Source: Treponema sp.
GTDB lineage: Bacteria > Spirochaetota > Spirochaetia > Treponematales > Treponemataceae
Direction: 5' to 3'
Assembly: GCA_024400955.1 (NCBI GenBank)
Contig: JAKSLY010000004.1
Coordinates: 37,811 to 101,810, forward strand
DNA: 64,000 bases
Below the pieces are notes generated by a model. It was not told where the DNA came from and made no database searches. It worked only from the letters and a program-made list of their open reading frames with translations. How positions within the stretch are numbered: position 1 is the first letter of the stretch; every line of letters starts with the position of its first letter. Below are positions 1 through 9,068 of the stretch, one piece after another. A program made the translations under genes and the position numbers.

Positions 1-54
1 GATCAAAATCCGTGCCTCTTTATTGGTTAATGCTTTTTACAGTTTAGCAGTTGC

Positions 55-1251
55 TTACAGCTTAGCTGCGATTGCATCTATATATTCCCAAGAGTTAACT
101 ACATTCTTTGCAGGAGGATTTGCAAGACGTGCAAGGTCGCCTGTCATTGTTCCTTCCTCGATAACGTCCAGGGTTGCCTTTTCAAGTTTCTTTGCAAATT
201 CAACGAGCTCTGGTGTTCCGTCAAGCTCACCGCGCTTTGCAAGGGCACCTGTCCATGCGAAGATTGTTGCCACTGGGTTTGTAGAAGTCTTTTCTCCCTT
301 AAGGTAGCGGTAGTAGTGCTTCTGTACTGTTCCGTGGCTTGCTTCGTATTCAAAGTTTCCGTCTGGGCTTACAAGAACAGATGTCATCATTGCAAGGCTT
401 CCGCATGCAGATGCAATCATGTCGCTCATAACGTCACCGTCGTAGTTCTTGCATGCCCAAAGGATTCCACCTTCGTGCTTCATGATGCGGGCAACACAGT
501 CGTCGATGAGAGTGTAGAAATATTCAAGACCTGCAGCTTCAAACTTTGCCTTGAATTCCTCGTCGAAAATCTTCTGGAAAATTGCCTTGAAGTTACCGTC
601 GTAAGTCTTAGAGATTGTATCCTTTGTTCCGAGCCATACGCTGATCTTCTGGTCCAATGCGTAGTTGAAGCAGCAGCGTGCAAAGCTTTCAATTGACTTG
701 TCCATGTTGTGGATTCCCTGGAGGATTCCAGGTCCCTTCATCATCTGGATTGTCTTGCGGATTTCTGTTCCGTCTTCACCAGTAAAGACAAGTTCAGCCT
801 TACCGGCTCCTGGTACCTTGATTTCGCAGTTCTTGTAAACATCACCGTATGCATGGCGGCCGAGAACGATAGGCTTCTTCCAGCTTGTAACGCAGCACTG
901 GATGTTGTTTACGAAAATCGGTGCGCGGAAAACTGTACCGTCGAGTTCCTCGCGGATTATACCATTTGGAGAACGTGTAAGCTGCTTGAGGTTGTATTCC
1001 TTTACGCGGGCTTCGTTTGATGTGATTGTTGCACACTTTACGCCAACGTGAAGTCTCTTGATTGCTTCTGCAGCAGCATAAGTAATCTTGTCGTCGCTGT
1101 CGTCGCGGCTCTTGAGACCAAGGTCGTAGTATTCCGTCTTAAGGTCAATGAATGGTTCAAGAAGTTTTTCCTTGATAACTGCCCAAAGAACGCGTGTCAT
1201 TTCATCGCCGTCAAGTTCAGCGATTGCATTTTTCATCTGAATTTTAGCCAT
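55..1251 (-). CDS. icd: NADP-dependent isocitrate dehydrogenase (eukaryote-like homodimeric type)
   Basis: Oxidatively decarboxylates isocitrate to 2-oxoglutarate with NADP. The 398-residue protein aligns by eye, almost without gaps, to the eukaryotic/cytosolic IDH1 type rather than the E. coli type. It has SPNGIIR near residue 94, the substrate arginine in GRHAYGD at R132 (same number as human IDH1), NYDGDVMSD with metal ligands D273 and D277, and [13 protein letters not shown] near 325. The ATG at 1251 is preceded by AAGGAG at good spacing. It lies about 40 bp downstream of a tRNA-Pro gene on the same strand, so the two may be co-transcribed. I see no other TCA-cycle gene here; the likely role (inference) is supplying 2-oxoglutarate for glutamate and NADPH for biosynthesis. 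Confidence 0.96.
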   Translation of the reverse strand: MAKIQMKNAIAELDGDEMTRVLWAVIKEKLLEPFIDLKTEYYDLGLKSRDDSDDKITYAAAEAIKRLHVGVKCATITSNEARVKEYNLKQLTRSPNGIIREELDGTVFRAPIFVNNIQCCVTSWKKPIVLGRHAYGDVYKNCEIKVPGAGKAELVFTGEDGTEIRKTIQMMKGPGILQGIHNMDKSIESFARCCFNYALDQKISVWLGTKDTISKTYDGNFKAIFQKIFDEEFKAKFEAAGLEYFYTLIDDCVARIMKHEGGILWACKNYDGDVMSDMIASACGSLAMMTSVLVSPDGNFEYEASHGTVQKHYYRYLKGEKTSTNPVATIFAWTGALAKRGELDGTPELVEFAKKLEKATLDVIEEGTMTGDLARLANPPAKNVVNSWEYIDAIAAKL

Positions 1252-1290
1252 CTGATTCTCCTTTATAAAAGGTTTATTTTACATTGGATA

Positions 1291-1364
1291 TCGGGTAGAC
1301 GGAATTCGAATCCGTGACCTCGTGCCCCCCAGACACGCACGCTAACCAGCTGCGCCACTACCCG
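1291..1364 (-). tRNA. tRNA-Pro (GGG anticodon)
   Basis: The minus strand folds as a complete cloverleaf of 74 nt including the discriminator A. The acceptor stem CGGGTAG pairs with CTACCCG, the D arm is GCGC...GCGT-like, the anticodon stem is CGTGT/GCACG around loop CTGGGGG, and the T arm is ACGGA-TTCGAAT-TCCGT. Loop positions 34-36 read GGG, giving proline. The 3' CCA is not encoded. A sigma70-like promoter sits just upstream, and icd follows on the same strand. Confidence 0.95.
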
Positions 1365-1378
1365 TAAATACGTTGGAT

Positions 1379-1407
1379 AGTTTATAGAAAATGGCGGTAA
1401 AAATCAA
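1379..1407 (-). promoter_or_regulatory. Putative promoter of tRNA-Pro
   Basis: On the minus strand TTGATT is followed after 15-17 nt by overlapping -10 candidates TATAAA and TAAACT. The mature tRNA begins about 15 nt after the -10 box. It may also serve icd downstream. Confidence 0.55.
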
Positions 1408-1485
1408 TGTATAATTCGGAAAACCTTTAGGGGTTATCCCTAGTGATTTGTAAATGAGGTTTTCCCGTTAGCGATGGAAGCCCGG

Positions 1486-2265
1486 TTACTTGAGGCAGCT
1501 GTTTCCGTTGTAGTCAAGGTCTGTAAGGACTTCAGTGTGGTCTTCGAAAACTGCAACAGTGTGTTCCTCGTGGCAGCTCCAGCTTCCGTCGGCGGTAACA
1601 ACTGTCCAGTCGCTTCCTTCCTCAATGTCAACGTCTGCTGTTCCCTCGTTAATCATCGGTTCAATGGCAAGCACCATTCCTGCCTGGATGCGTGGGTTTG
1701 CACCTTTTTCCGGCACGTTTGGAATGCTTGGGTCTTCATGGACTCCGATTCCAACTCCGTGTCCGCAGTATTCGTAAACTACGCCGTAATTGTTCTGCTT
1801 GTATGCAATGTCGTAAACTGCATTGGAGATGTCGGAAATTCTGTTTCCCTTTTTGCATGCCTCGATTCCTGCTGCAAGGCATTCTGCAGTGACACGGCAG
1901 AGCTTTTTGTGGGAAGGCTTTACGTCTCCAACAAGAACGGTGTGGGTGCTGTCCGAAATGAATCCGTTAAGGTTAAGGCCAATGTCAAGGGAAACTATGT
2001 CTCCATCCTTGATTATCTTCTTTTTTGAAGGAACGCCATGGATGACCTGGTTGTTAATGCTTATGCAAGCACAGCCCGGAAAATTCTCGATGTACCATGC
2101 AGGTGTTGCCCCGTACTTTCTTGCAAACTGCACGCACCAGTTGTCTATTTCCTTTGTGCTTATTCCAGGCTTTACCTTTGGAATTATTTCATTGAAAAGA
2201 TCTGCAAGCAGGTGGCAGCTTTTTCTGATTCCGTCAATCTGTGATTCATTCTTAAGCATTATCAT
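1486..2265 (-). CDS. map: Methionine aminopeptidase, type I (M24A)
   Basis: Removes the initiator methionine from nascent proteins. The 259-residue protein has the complete pita-bread metal set: D94 (SLDIG), D105 (SDSTHT), H169 (CGHGVG), E202 (AIEPM) and E234 (HEEHTV), plus the substrate-contacting H76 in VIHG. Its ATG overlaps the stop of the upstream J-domain gene (ATGA), so translation is probably coupled; a second ATG two codons in is an alternative start. It is the last gene of a minus-strand operon murJ / M24 peptidase / J protein / map. The C-terminus, after the last metal ligand, is slightly longer than in E. coli Map. Confidence 0.95.
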   Translation of the reverse strand: MIMLKNESQIDGIRKSCHLLADLFNEIIPKVKPGISTKEIDNWCVQFARKYGATPAWYIENFPGCACISINNQVIHGVPSKKKIIKDGDIVSLDIGLNLNGFISDSTHTVLVGDVKPSHKKLCRVTAECLAAGIEACKKGNRISDISNAVYDIAYKQNNYGVVYEYCGHGVGIGVHEDPSIPNVPEKGANPRIQAGMVLAIEPMINEGTADVDIEEGSDWTVVTADGSWSCHEEHTVAVFEDHTEVLTDLDYNGNSCLK

Positions 2266-3026
2266 TTTTTTGACCTCTCAATATTTTTTGCTTCTTCCAT
2301 GCAAATGCGGGCTGTTTCCATGTCCCCCATCTTTTTATATGCTTCCGACATCCTGTTTAGAAAATAAATGTCGTCATCGCGTCCAAGGCGCATTTCCAGT
2401 GCACGTTCCCATGCGTCGATGGCAAGTTCTTCACCATAGGCATTTTCAATGTTGTTGCGGAGAATGTGGCGTGCAAGGCTCAATACTTCCGGGAAAAACA
2501 GCCTGAAGTAGCTGTAAGAATATTCCATCTTGATGATCTGTTCAAGGAGTATCACTGCATCATAGTATTCCTGCCGCAGCACCAGTTCTTCCGAAAGAAT
2601 GAATCCAAAGTCCATGAAGTCTTCCCGGGTGAACCATCTTGCAAGGCGGAATCCAGGGCGTTCCATGTTCATGCGCTTGAATTCCTTGACGGCGTTATCT
2701 TCATTGTTGCGAAGGAGGTCGAATATGATCAGTTTTGCGCGGCTCTCATCATCGGTGCGTTCAAGGAGCCACTGCCTGTAGTTGAAGGACTGGGCCGATG
2801 CCTTTTTCTGCTGCTGGGTGTTGTGGAATTTATAGGATTCGTCAAAAAGTTCCCTGGACTTAAGGTCTGACAGGGTGTCGTATGCCTGCTTAAGCTCGAT
2901 GAATGCATCGGAACTCTGGCCTGTAATGTCCGGATGGAGGAGCTTTGCTTTTTTCCTGTAGGCATGACGGATTTCTGCAGTGGTGGCATTTCTTGATACG
3001 CCAAGGATCTTGTAACAGTCTTTCAT
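2262..3026 (-). CDS. J-domain protein with C-terminal helical (TPR-like) region
   Basis: Residues 1-60 are a J domain that should stimulate an Hsp70 (DnaK): YKILGV at the start, the basic helix HAYRKKAKLL and the diagnostic HPD at 31-33. It lacks the Gly/Phe and zinc-finger regions of DnaJ. The remaining ~190 residues are helical and look like degenerate TPRs near the end (WERALEMRLGR, MSEAYKKMGDMETARICMEEA). So it is a class C J protein, not DnaJ itself. It is sandwiched between two M24 metallopeptidase genes and overlaps map by 4 bp. The client is unknown. No clear Shine-Dalgarno precedes the ATG; the gap to the upstream stop is about 30 bp. Confidence 0.85.
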   Translation of the reverse strand: MKDCYKILGVSRNATTAEIRHAYRKKAKLLHPDITGQSSDAFIELKQAYDTLSDLKSRELFDESYKFHNTQQQKKASAQSFNYRQWLLERTDDESRAKLIIFDLLRNNEDNAVKEFKRMNMERPGFRLARWFTREDFMDFGFILSEELVLRQEYYDAVILLEQIIKMEYSYSYFRLFFPEVLSLARHILRNNIENAYGEELAIDAWERALEMRLGRDDDIYFLNRMSEAYKKMGDMETARICMEEAKNIERSKK

Positions 3027-3056
3027 CTTGATTTCTTCAATATATTAGTGGTTTTA

Positions 3057-4181
3057 CTAAAGAATGAAAATACGGCTGTCTGTAAGTATTTCGTTTCCGC
3101 TTTCGGTAATGAGAACATCGTTTTCCAGACGGACTCCACCCAGTTCCTTGTCGTAAAGGCCTGGTTCAAGGGTGACGATGTTTCCGCTCTGGAATACCTT
3201 GTCTCCTGCAGAACGCTTGCTTACAAATGGGCCTTCGTGTATTTCAAGACCGGTTCCGTGCCCAAGGCCGTGGGGCATGGTTCTTCCAGCGGCTGCAAAG
3301 ATTTCATCTGCCCTGGCAACTGCATCGGAAATTTTCTTTCCCGGCATGTAAAGCTTTTTGCATTCATCGGCTGCAGTCTGGACAAGATCCAGAAGCTTTT
3401 GCTGCTCCCGTGAAGGATTTTTTGCAACGGTAATTGTACAGTCACTGGCGTATCCTTCCCAGCAGACTCCATAGTCCAGGATGGAAAGGCCCTGGCTTGC
3501 CCAAAGTCCTCCCGTGTAACCTGGAAAGGCGTGGATTGCAAAACTTCTGGCAGGACCTGCGGCCAGGGTGTCAAAGCTTGTTTTTTCTGCGCCTTTTTCG
3601 CGGAGGTATCGTTCAATAAAAAGGGCTATGTCCATTTCTGTGGTGAACTTTCCGGTCTTTACGGAATCGATGATGGCAATGGTCATTTCATCAGTTATGG
3701 CACATGCCTTCTTTGTGCACTGGATTTCATATTCGTCCTTAACGGCACGCATGTTCCTTACAAAGTCGTGGACGCTGTCGCCTTTAAGTTCAACGTTCCA
3801 TCCTTCCAGTTCCTTCCTGTACTTCATGTACTGGCAGTATTGGGTTTCCTCACAGAATGCAATGGTAAGGTTTGACTGCGGATAGGAAGACTTTAAAAGT
3901 TCAACAAGGGCCTTTGCATAATTCCTTTCATATTTTGAAGAAGGAATTACCTGTTCTGCATGGGCGCGTTCCCTTGCAAGGTTTTCGTCCCATGGAATCA
4001 GTACGCTGTTTCCATCGTCTGTAAGAAGGAGGAGGGCATCTGTGGGATGGCCGGTCAGGTATCTTAGGGCTGGTTCCCGGCGATCCTCGCTGTCTTCAAA
4101 AACTGCAGCATTGATGCCATGTTCCTTCATGTATGCATATACCCTGTTGCGGCGGTTTTTATAAAGCTGTTCAAAATCCAT
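3057..4181 (-). CDS. M24 family metallopeptidase (Xaa-Pro aminopeptidase-like)
   Basis: Predicted cytosolic aminopeptidase of the creatinase/prolidase fold. The N-terminal half (to about residue 150) is the creatinase-type domain with LTGHPTDALLLL. The C-terminal half has the metal ligands in ILDYG, ASDCTITV, GLGHGTGLEIHEGP, TLEPGLY and RLENDV. I place the start at the ATG at 4181, 6 bp after the murJ stop and 10 nt after GGAG; a TTG two codons upstream (4187) is possible. At ~374 residues it fits the family. It probably trims proline-containing peptides, but the exact specificity (PepP, PepQ or other) cannot be read from sequence. It is co-transcribed with murJ. Confidence 0.88.
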   Translation of the reverse strand: MDFEQLYKNRRNRVYAYMKEHGINAAVFEDSEDRREPALRYLTGHPTDALLLLTDDGNSVLIPWDENLARERAHAEQVIPSSKYERNYAKALVELLKSSYPQSNLTIAFCEETQYCQYMKYRKELEGWNVELKGDSVHDFVRNMRAVKDEYEIQCTKKACAITDEMTIAIIDSVKTGKFTTEMDIALFIERYLREKGAEKTSFDTLAAGPARSFAIHAFPGYTGGLWASQGLSILDYGVCWEGYASDCTITVAKNPSREQQKLLDLVQTAADECKKLYMPGKKISDAVARADEIFAAAGRTMPHGLGHGTGLEIHEGPFVSKRSAGDKVFQSGNIVTLEPGLYDKELGGVRLENDVLITESGNEILTDSRIFIL

Positions 4182-4187
4182 TTTCAA

Positions 4188-5789
4188 TTATCTCCCGTTG
4201 GATCTTCTTACCTTTTTTACGAGGGCAAGAAGAATTTTGTCCCTTGTTGCAAAAAGCATGATTAGGCCTGCAATTCCAAATATGACCGCTGTTGCTGCAA
4301 CTGGAACACCTGCGTATATGAATTTGTTTTCAGTCTGGAGGGCATCCATAAGAAAAGTCCTTGCAAGATAAGTTGGAACAATTGCAACTGCAGAAAAAAG
4401 GGCAACCTTAAGTGCATAGAAAATTGAATTCTTCATGAGGCTTCCTACAGCTACTGCCCTTGTTCTTGCGAGGAAGAAAAACAGGACTGCCGTGTTTACT
4501 GCACTGGCTGCAGACAGGGCAAGGGCGATTCCCTTTCCGCCAAAGGGTTTTACAAGGAATGCTGCAAGGGTGATGTTGACTGCAAAATTAATGAGTCCTG
4601 CTACAGTTGGGCTTTTTGTATTCTGCTGTGCGTAGAAAGCAGGGGAGACGATTCTGTTTACTGCAATGAAAAACAGTCCTATGATGTGGAACTTGAAAAC
4701 CTGCTGTGTCATCAGGACTGATGAATCGTTGAACCTTCCGCCCTTGAAAACCAGGTATATGATTTCGCGGCCCATTACAAGCGAGTAGAATGTGATGGGA
4801 ATTGCAATGAGTGCCATGATCTTAACGGACTGCTCAAGGAGGGAATTAAAGCTGTTCCATTCGTTGCGTTTTGCATATCCAGTCAGGTCTGGAAGGATTA
4901 CGGTTCCGATGGTAACTGCGCAGATTCCAAGGATGAGTTCCTGGAGCCTTAGTGAATACTGAAGGCTTGAGACGATTCCCTGTCCTGCTCTTGTTGCAAG
5001 GGCTGAGGAAACAATGTCATTTATCTGGTAGCCTGCCATTCCGATTATCGTAGGTCCTACAAGGGCAATTACCTTTTTTGTCCCAGGGTTTGTAAATGCA
5101 TTCCTAAGTGAGGTAAAGTAAATCCTCCAGTCGTTTTTCAGGACAAATGGAAGCTGGAACAGTGCCTGTATGGTTCCTCCCGTAATGACACCGATGGCCA
5201 TGGCACGGGCAGGATTATTTGTCAATGGACTCAGGATGTATGTCAGGGCAATTACCGTCAGGTTGAAGAGTATTGGCGTAAATCCCGACGGTGAAAAAAT
5301 CTTGAGGGCGTTTAATATTCCTTGAAAGAGGGCGGCAACGGAAATCACTGCAAGGTAGGGGAACATGATCCTTGTGAGGACTACGGCTTCCTGCAGCGCC
5401 TTGATGTCTTCCGTGCTGAAAAATACCTTGAGTATGAGTGGGGTTGCAATCATTCCCAGGGTTACAAAGACAGTGGTGAGAAAGACAAGAAGGGTGAATG
5501 TTGCATTTACAAAGTCGCATGCCTGTTTTTTTCCTTCCGGGGAATCGCAGTCTTCAAGATAGTTCCTGAAGGTTGGAATGAACGCAACGGAAACTGAGTT
5601 TTCTGCAAAAAGCCTTCTGAAAAGGTTTGGAATCATGAATGCAATTCCAAAGGCATCGGAGAATGTGGACGTTCCCAGGAAGCGGGCTTTTGTCATTTCG
5701 CGAAGCAGGCCTAAGATTCTGGAGAAAAGCGTTAGAACTGACAGGGAAAGCCCTTTTGCCAGCAGTGATTTCTGGTTATTTTTTTTCAT
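4188..5789 (-). CDS. murJ: Lipid II flippase MurJ (MviN)
   Basis: Polytopic inner-membrane protein of the MOP superfamily that flips lipid II for peptidoglycan synthesis. About 13-14 hydrophobic segments run through 533 residues. Family signatures visible are FSRILGLLREMTKARFLG near the N-terminus, IPNLFRRLFAENSVSVAFIP, and SSLQYSLRLQELILGI. The reading frame is open for 94 more codons upstream, but that stretch has no MurJ character and covers the divergent promoter, so I start at the ATG at 5789. The start is supported by a TTGCTT-17-TATTCT promoter whose -10 box ends 7 nt before this ATG. First gene of the operon leading to map. Confidence 0.94.
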   Translation of the reverse strand: MKKNNQKSLLAKGLSLSVLTLFSRILGLLREMTKARFLGTSTFSDAFGIAFMIPNLFRRLFAENSVSVAFIPTFRNYLEDCDSPEGKKQACDFVNATFTLLVFLTTVFVTLGMIATPLILKVFFSTEDIKALQEAVVLTRIMFPYLAVISVAALFQGILNALKIFSPSGFTPILFNLTVIALTYILSPLTNNPARAMAIGVITGGTIQALFQLPFVLKNDWRIYFTSLRNAFTNPGTKKVIALVGPTIIGMAGYQINDIVSSALATRAGQGIVSSLQYSLRLQELILGICAVTIGTVILPDLTGYAKRNEWNSFNSLLEQSVKIMALIAIPITFYSLVMGREIIYLVFKGGRFNDSSVLMTQQVFKFHIIGLFFIAVNRIVSPAFYAQQNTKSPTVAGLINFAVNITLAAFLVKPFGGKGIALALSAASAVNTAVLFFFLARTRAVAVGSLMKNSIFYALKVALFSAVAIVPTYLARTFLMDALQTENKFIYAGVPVAATAVIFGIAGLIMLFATRDKILLALVKKVRRSNGR

Positions 5790-5796
5790 AGTATAT

Positions 5797-5825
5797 AGAA
5801 TATTCTTCTTGAATAAATAAAGCAA
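5797..5825 (-). promoter_or_regulatory. Promoter of murJ operon (leaderless type)
   Basis: On the minus strand TTGCTT, a 17-nt spacer and TATTCT; the -10 box ends 7 nt before the murJ ATG, so transcription should begin at or beside the start codon. It overlaps the opposite-facing cyclase promoter. Confidence 0.6.
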
Positions 5826-5837
5826 TGGGTTTAAAAT
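5809..5837 (+). promoter_or_regulatory. Promoter of the cyclase operon
   Basis: TTGAAT, a 17-nt spacer and TAAAAT, about 34 nt before the ATG at 5872, which has a strong GGAGGAA ribosome binding site. It overlaps the murJ promoter on the other strand, so the two may interfere or be co-regulated. Confidence 0.6.
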
Positions 5838-5871
5838 TAAAAATCCATAAGGTGTTTGTCTGGGAGGAATT

Positions 5872-7611
5872 ATGAACATCAAGAAGATGGGTTCCATTCG
5901 CTTCAAGTTTTTCAGGTATGTAGGAAATACGCCCATTATTCCCATTAAAATCAACATACTTGCGGTTTTTGTAATCCTTATTCTTCTTTCTGCATTTTCA
6001 ACCAATCTTATTTCCATAATGCTCAGCCAAAGAAAGACCATGGAGCTTTCCAACGCGGTCATGATCGACAAGCTTGCAGCCCTTTACAACGTATGCAACA
6101 GCCAGAAGCAGATTGAATCCTATTCCCAGGATACGGAAAACTGCATACAGAGCATCTGTGAAAGTGCCATGATAGGTTTTTCCGATAGGGAAGAAAACAG
6201 CCTTGCCTTTGGGGTCAAGGAAGACGGCTCCTTCCTTTTTTTTGCTTCTCCAAATGGGGAATTGATCTGGGACAGATTTGATGATGAGGATGCCTTTTCC
6301 ATCATGGAAAATTCTGAAAGCGGCCAGGGACGCATTGATTTCAAGACCAGTGATGGCGATGATTATTTTGGCGTTTACAAGTACCATCCTGACTGGCAGG
6401 CTTATATCGTCCGTGCAAACCAGAAGGCGGAAAGCAACAGGGCCATGTTTCATGTCATTGGCCTTACGGTTGGAATCATAATTCTTCTTGTTCTCTTCTT
6501 TGTCTTCATGGGAATGAAAATTCTTGAAGGCTTGCTTGCAAACATAAACAGCTTTTCCGAGCAGATGTATTCCATGCAGAAGAACAAGGAGCTTGAACCC
6601 CTTAAAATCGACGGAGCCCCCAATGATGACATCACCTATCTTGCTTCCAATTTTAACAATCTTTCTTCAACAATAAACAACCTCCTGCAGATCTTCCAGA
6701 AATTCGTTCCGGAAAATGTAGTGCGTAAGGCTCATCTTGAGCAGGACATTAATCTTGAAGGAAAGCAGAGGGAACTGACAATTCTTTTCAGCGACATAAA
6801 GAGCTTTACCTATAGGACGGAAGTTCTTGGCAACGACATCATCGGTCTCCTGAACGTTCACTATGAATCCGTAATCAGGAAGGTGAGCGAAAACAGGGGA
6901 ATCATCGGTTCCATCATTGGCGATGCGATTCTTGCAAGCTATGGAATTGAGGAAGAATATCTTGGCACAAAATCCCTTGATGCAATTAAGTCCGCATGGG
7001 AAATTACTGCCGTAACTGCAGAGCTTCGCGAAAAGATGGCCCGACAGCGTGCTGAACTTGAAAAGACCCGTCCATTTACGGAAAGCGAGGAGCGTGTTTA
7101 CAAGGCCATAATGCTGGACGTTGGAGTTGGCATTGATGGCGGAAATGTATTCTATGGCAACATCGGTTCTACCCGCAGAATGGCAAATACCGTAATCGGC
7201 GACAATGTAAATTCTGCAAGCCGCCTTGAAGGACTTACCAGAATCTACAAGGTTCCTGTCATCGTTAGCCAGTATATCAGGGACGAGGCCCTTAGGAATA
7301 GTGAAGTTGCCGAAAGGTATACCTTTTATGAACTGGACACGGTTCAGGTGAAGGGAAAGACTGAGGGGGTCAAGATTTATTTTCCACTGGACAGGTATTG
7401 TCCTGCAAGGGAATGGGACTACGGCAGTTACTGCGAAAAGCTCGATGTCTTTGAGAAGGGACTTGCTGAATATTATGCAGGCAGGTGGAAGGAAGCAAGA
7501 ACATGGTTCAAGAAGGCTGATATTGGACTTTGCGATGTTTTCCTTGAAAGAATGGGACTTGGCGATGCACCGGAAAATTGGAGTGGAATATGGACAATGA
7601 CAACAAAATAG
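5872..7611 (+). CDS. Membrane-bound class III adenylate/guanylate cyclase
   Basis: Predicted to make cAMP (or cGMP) in response to an extracytoplasmic signal. TM1 is about residues 27-50, then a ~140-residue periplasmic sensor-like region, TM2 about 195-216, a HAMP-like linker, and a C-terminal cyclase domain from about 300. The two metal aspartates are D308 (LFSDIKSFT) and D351 (IIGDAILASYG); the transition-state pair is N447 and R451 in IGDNVNSASRLEG, so the domain looks active. Residues ~383-412 form a charged helical insertion within the domain. The last ~70 residues look TPR-like (EYYAGRWKEARTWFKKA). GGAGGAA precedes the ATG. The next gene starts inside its 3' end. Substrate choice is not certain from sequence. 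Confidence 0.9.
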   Translation: MNIKKMGSIRFKFFRYVGNTPIIPIKINILAVFVILILLSAFSTNLISIMLSQRKTMELSNAVMIDKLAALYNVCNSQKQIESYSQDTENCIQSICESAMIGFSDREENSLAFGVKEDGSFLFFASPNGELIWDRFDDEDAFSIMENSESGQGRIDFKTSDGDDYFGVYKYHPDWQAYIVRANQKAESNRAMFHVIGLTVGIIILLVLFFVFMGMKILEGLLANINSFSEQMYSMQKNKELEPLKIDGAPNDDITYLASNFNNLSSTINNLLQIFQKFVPENVVRKAHLEQDINLEGKQRELTILFSDIKSFTYRTEVLGNDIIGLLNVHYESVIRKVSENRGIIGSIIGDAILASYGIEEEYLGTKSLDAIKSAWEITAVTAELREKMARQRAELEKTRPFTESEERVYKAIMLDVGVGIDGGNVFYGNIGSTRRMANTVIGDNVNSASRLEGLTRIYKVPVIVSQYIRDEALRNSEVAERYTFYELDTVQVKGKTEGVKIYFPLDRYCPAREWDYGSYCEKLDVFEKGLAEYYAGRWKEARTWFKKADIGLCDVFLERMGLGDAPENWSGIWTMTTK

Positions 7612-9062
7612 AATCAGGGAACATGCACCATATTCATGATGAAATCGGCCTCATCTTAAAGAATGAACTTCAGAAAATTGCTCCCTATAAAAAGAAGGTG
7701 CTTTTTGATTTTGAAAGGGAGTACGCTGCCACAAGAAATAATTCTTCAGTCTTCTATTGGGAGAACATGTGGAAGAAGCTGGTCATCTGTCTGGCCGTGG
7801 TTCTTCTTCTTACCGTCATGCTCATGGCCTTTGTTTCCCATGCCAACAGGAATCAGGTGATAGAGGTAAAGGAATTTGAAACCCTGAACCTTACGTCCCT
7901 TTTAAGCAAGGTCGGCACCATTGACGATAAGATTGCAGAAAATGAAAACCAGAAAAAAAATCTTGAGGTGCAGCGTGCTGAAGAAATCGAGCGCATAGAG
8001 AACAAGCACGTCATGGCCCTGAAGGCACTTAAAGCCCTTAACATAAAGAATGAAAGAACTCGGGAATCGAGACGTCAGCTTATCGAGCAGGAATACAATG
8101 ATGACCTTCTGGAACTTGAGAAATACAACAAGCTGATTGCTGCATGCAATGATAACATTAAGCTTTACACCGACCAGAGGCAGCAGTTTGATTCTTCCCG
8201 TGTCCAGCAGGCGGAAAGGCAGAAGGCTGTAATCAACAGTGAGCGCATTCTTCACGAAAAGGAGAAGGACAAGCTTGTAAAAAAATACGAGGATCTTATT
8301 GCGGATAATCGTGCTGAATACAAGCTTAACCTGGAGAAGGAACGCAAGCGGCAGGAAAAAGTGATTGCAGAAACTGTAGCTGCCTATGATCCAAAGGTTC
8401 CCTCTGATGAAAGGCTTAACAGGATATTAAGGGCTTCAAAATCCATGCCCGCTTCCTATAAGGGCCTTTCTCAGCATGGTCAGTATCTTACCCTTAATGA
8501 GGAAACTTCCCAGGAATTCAGGAACAGCCTGGAGAATTTAATGTCATCCCTTGATAACGTTGCATACCTGTTTTCTCAGTATGAGCAGTTCCCCCAGAAG
8601 GAAGATAATGCCATAGTGTCCCTTGCCAATGCAATGTTGGTGACGGCAAACAGCGGAGGCAGTGACATTGCAGCTTCCAGCGTAATGGAAATCAACAAGG
8701 CCTATGAAGAAAAGGCTTCAATGAAAAAGGAAAGGGACCTGGTTTCCGGGGAATACAGGGCTTTTCTTGATTCCCTTTGCGAGGAACCCATTGGAAAGAT
8801 TGTTCCCGATGGAATTGTAACTGGTGCCGGCGAGGAATTCTCCTACCGGGTGTATTTCACGGGGAATGCCCTTGATTCCCTTGGGGCCTTGAGAAAGGCT
8901 GCTGAACTTGACTGCAGCGTTTACCGCGGCATCAAGAAGGTTGCCGTTGGAAAGATTCATCTTGGCGATGGAATGTACAGTTCCCTAAGCCAGGCAACGG
9001 GTGACATCATCAGGATTGGTGACAGGGTAGTTATAGAAAAACAAAAGGCAAGTGCCAAATAG
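7590..9062 (+). CDS. Membrane-anchored coiled-coil protein, function unknown
   Basis: I do not recognise a family. It has a ~60-residue N-terminal cytoplasmic segment, one membrane helix at about residues 64-84, then a long Glu/Lys/Arg/Gln-rich coiled coil (about 100-280), and a C-terminal ~200 residues that look globular. By charge, the coiled coil should lie in the periplasm. I choose the ATG at 7590, 6 nt after GGAG; a TTG at 7578 in the same frame is less likely. It overlaps the end of the cyclase gene by 22 bp, so the two are translationally linked, and the simplest inference is a partner in the same signalling or cell-envelope process. Confidence 0.75.
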   Translation: MDNDNKIESGNMHHIHDEIGLILKNELQKIAPYKKKVLFDFEREYAATRNNSSVFYWENMWKKLVICLAVVLLLTVMLMAFVSHANRNQVIEVKEFETLNLTSLLSKVGTIDDKIAENENQKKNLEVQRAEEIERIENKHVMALKALKALNIKNERTRESRRQLIEQEYNDDLLELEKYNKLIAACNDNIKLYTDQRQQFDSSRVQQAERQKAVINSERILHEKEKDKLVKKYEDLIADNRAEYKLNLEKERKRQEKVIAETVAAYDPKVPSDERLNRILRASKSMPASYKGLSQHGQYLTLNEETSQEFRNSLENLMSSLDNVAYLFSQYEQFPQKEDNAIVSLANAMLVTANSGGSDIAASSVMEINKAYEEKASMKKERDLVSGEYRAFLDSLCEEPIGKIVPDGIVTGAGEEFSYRVYFTGNALDSLGALRKAAELDCSVYRGIKKVAVGKIHLGDGMYSSLSQATGDIIRIGDRVVIEKQKASAK

Positions 9063-9068
9063 GATGGA

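Noticed and set aside
1428..1444. TAGGG-GTTAT-CCCTA hairpin containing a string like part of an I-SceI site
   Set aside because: Only a partial match, with no homing endonuclease or intron nearby; a weak hairpin after map at most.
5790..6071. 94-codon upstream extension of the murJ reading frame
   Set aside because: It has no MurJ similarity, overlaps the divergent cyclase gene and covers both promoters; the ATG at 5789 gives the classical MurJ N-terminus.
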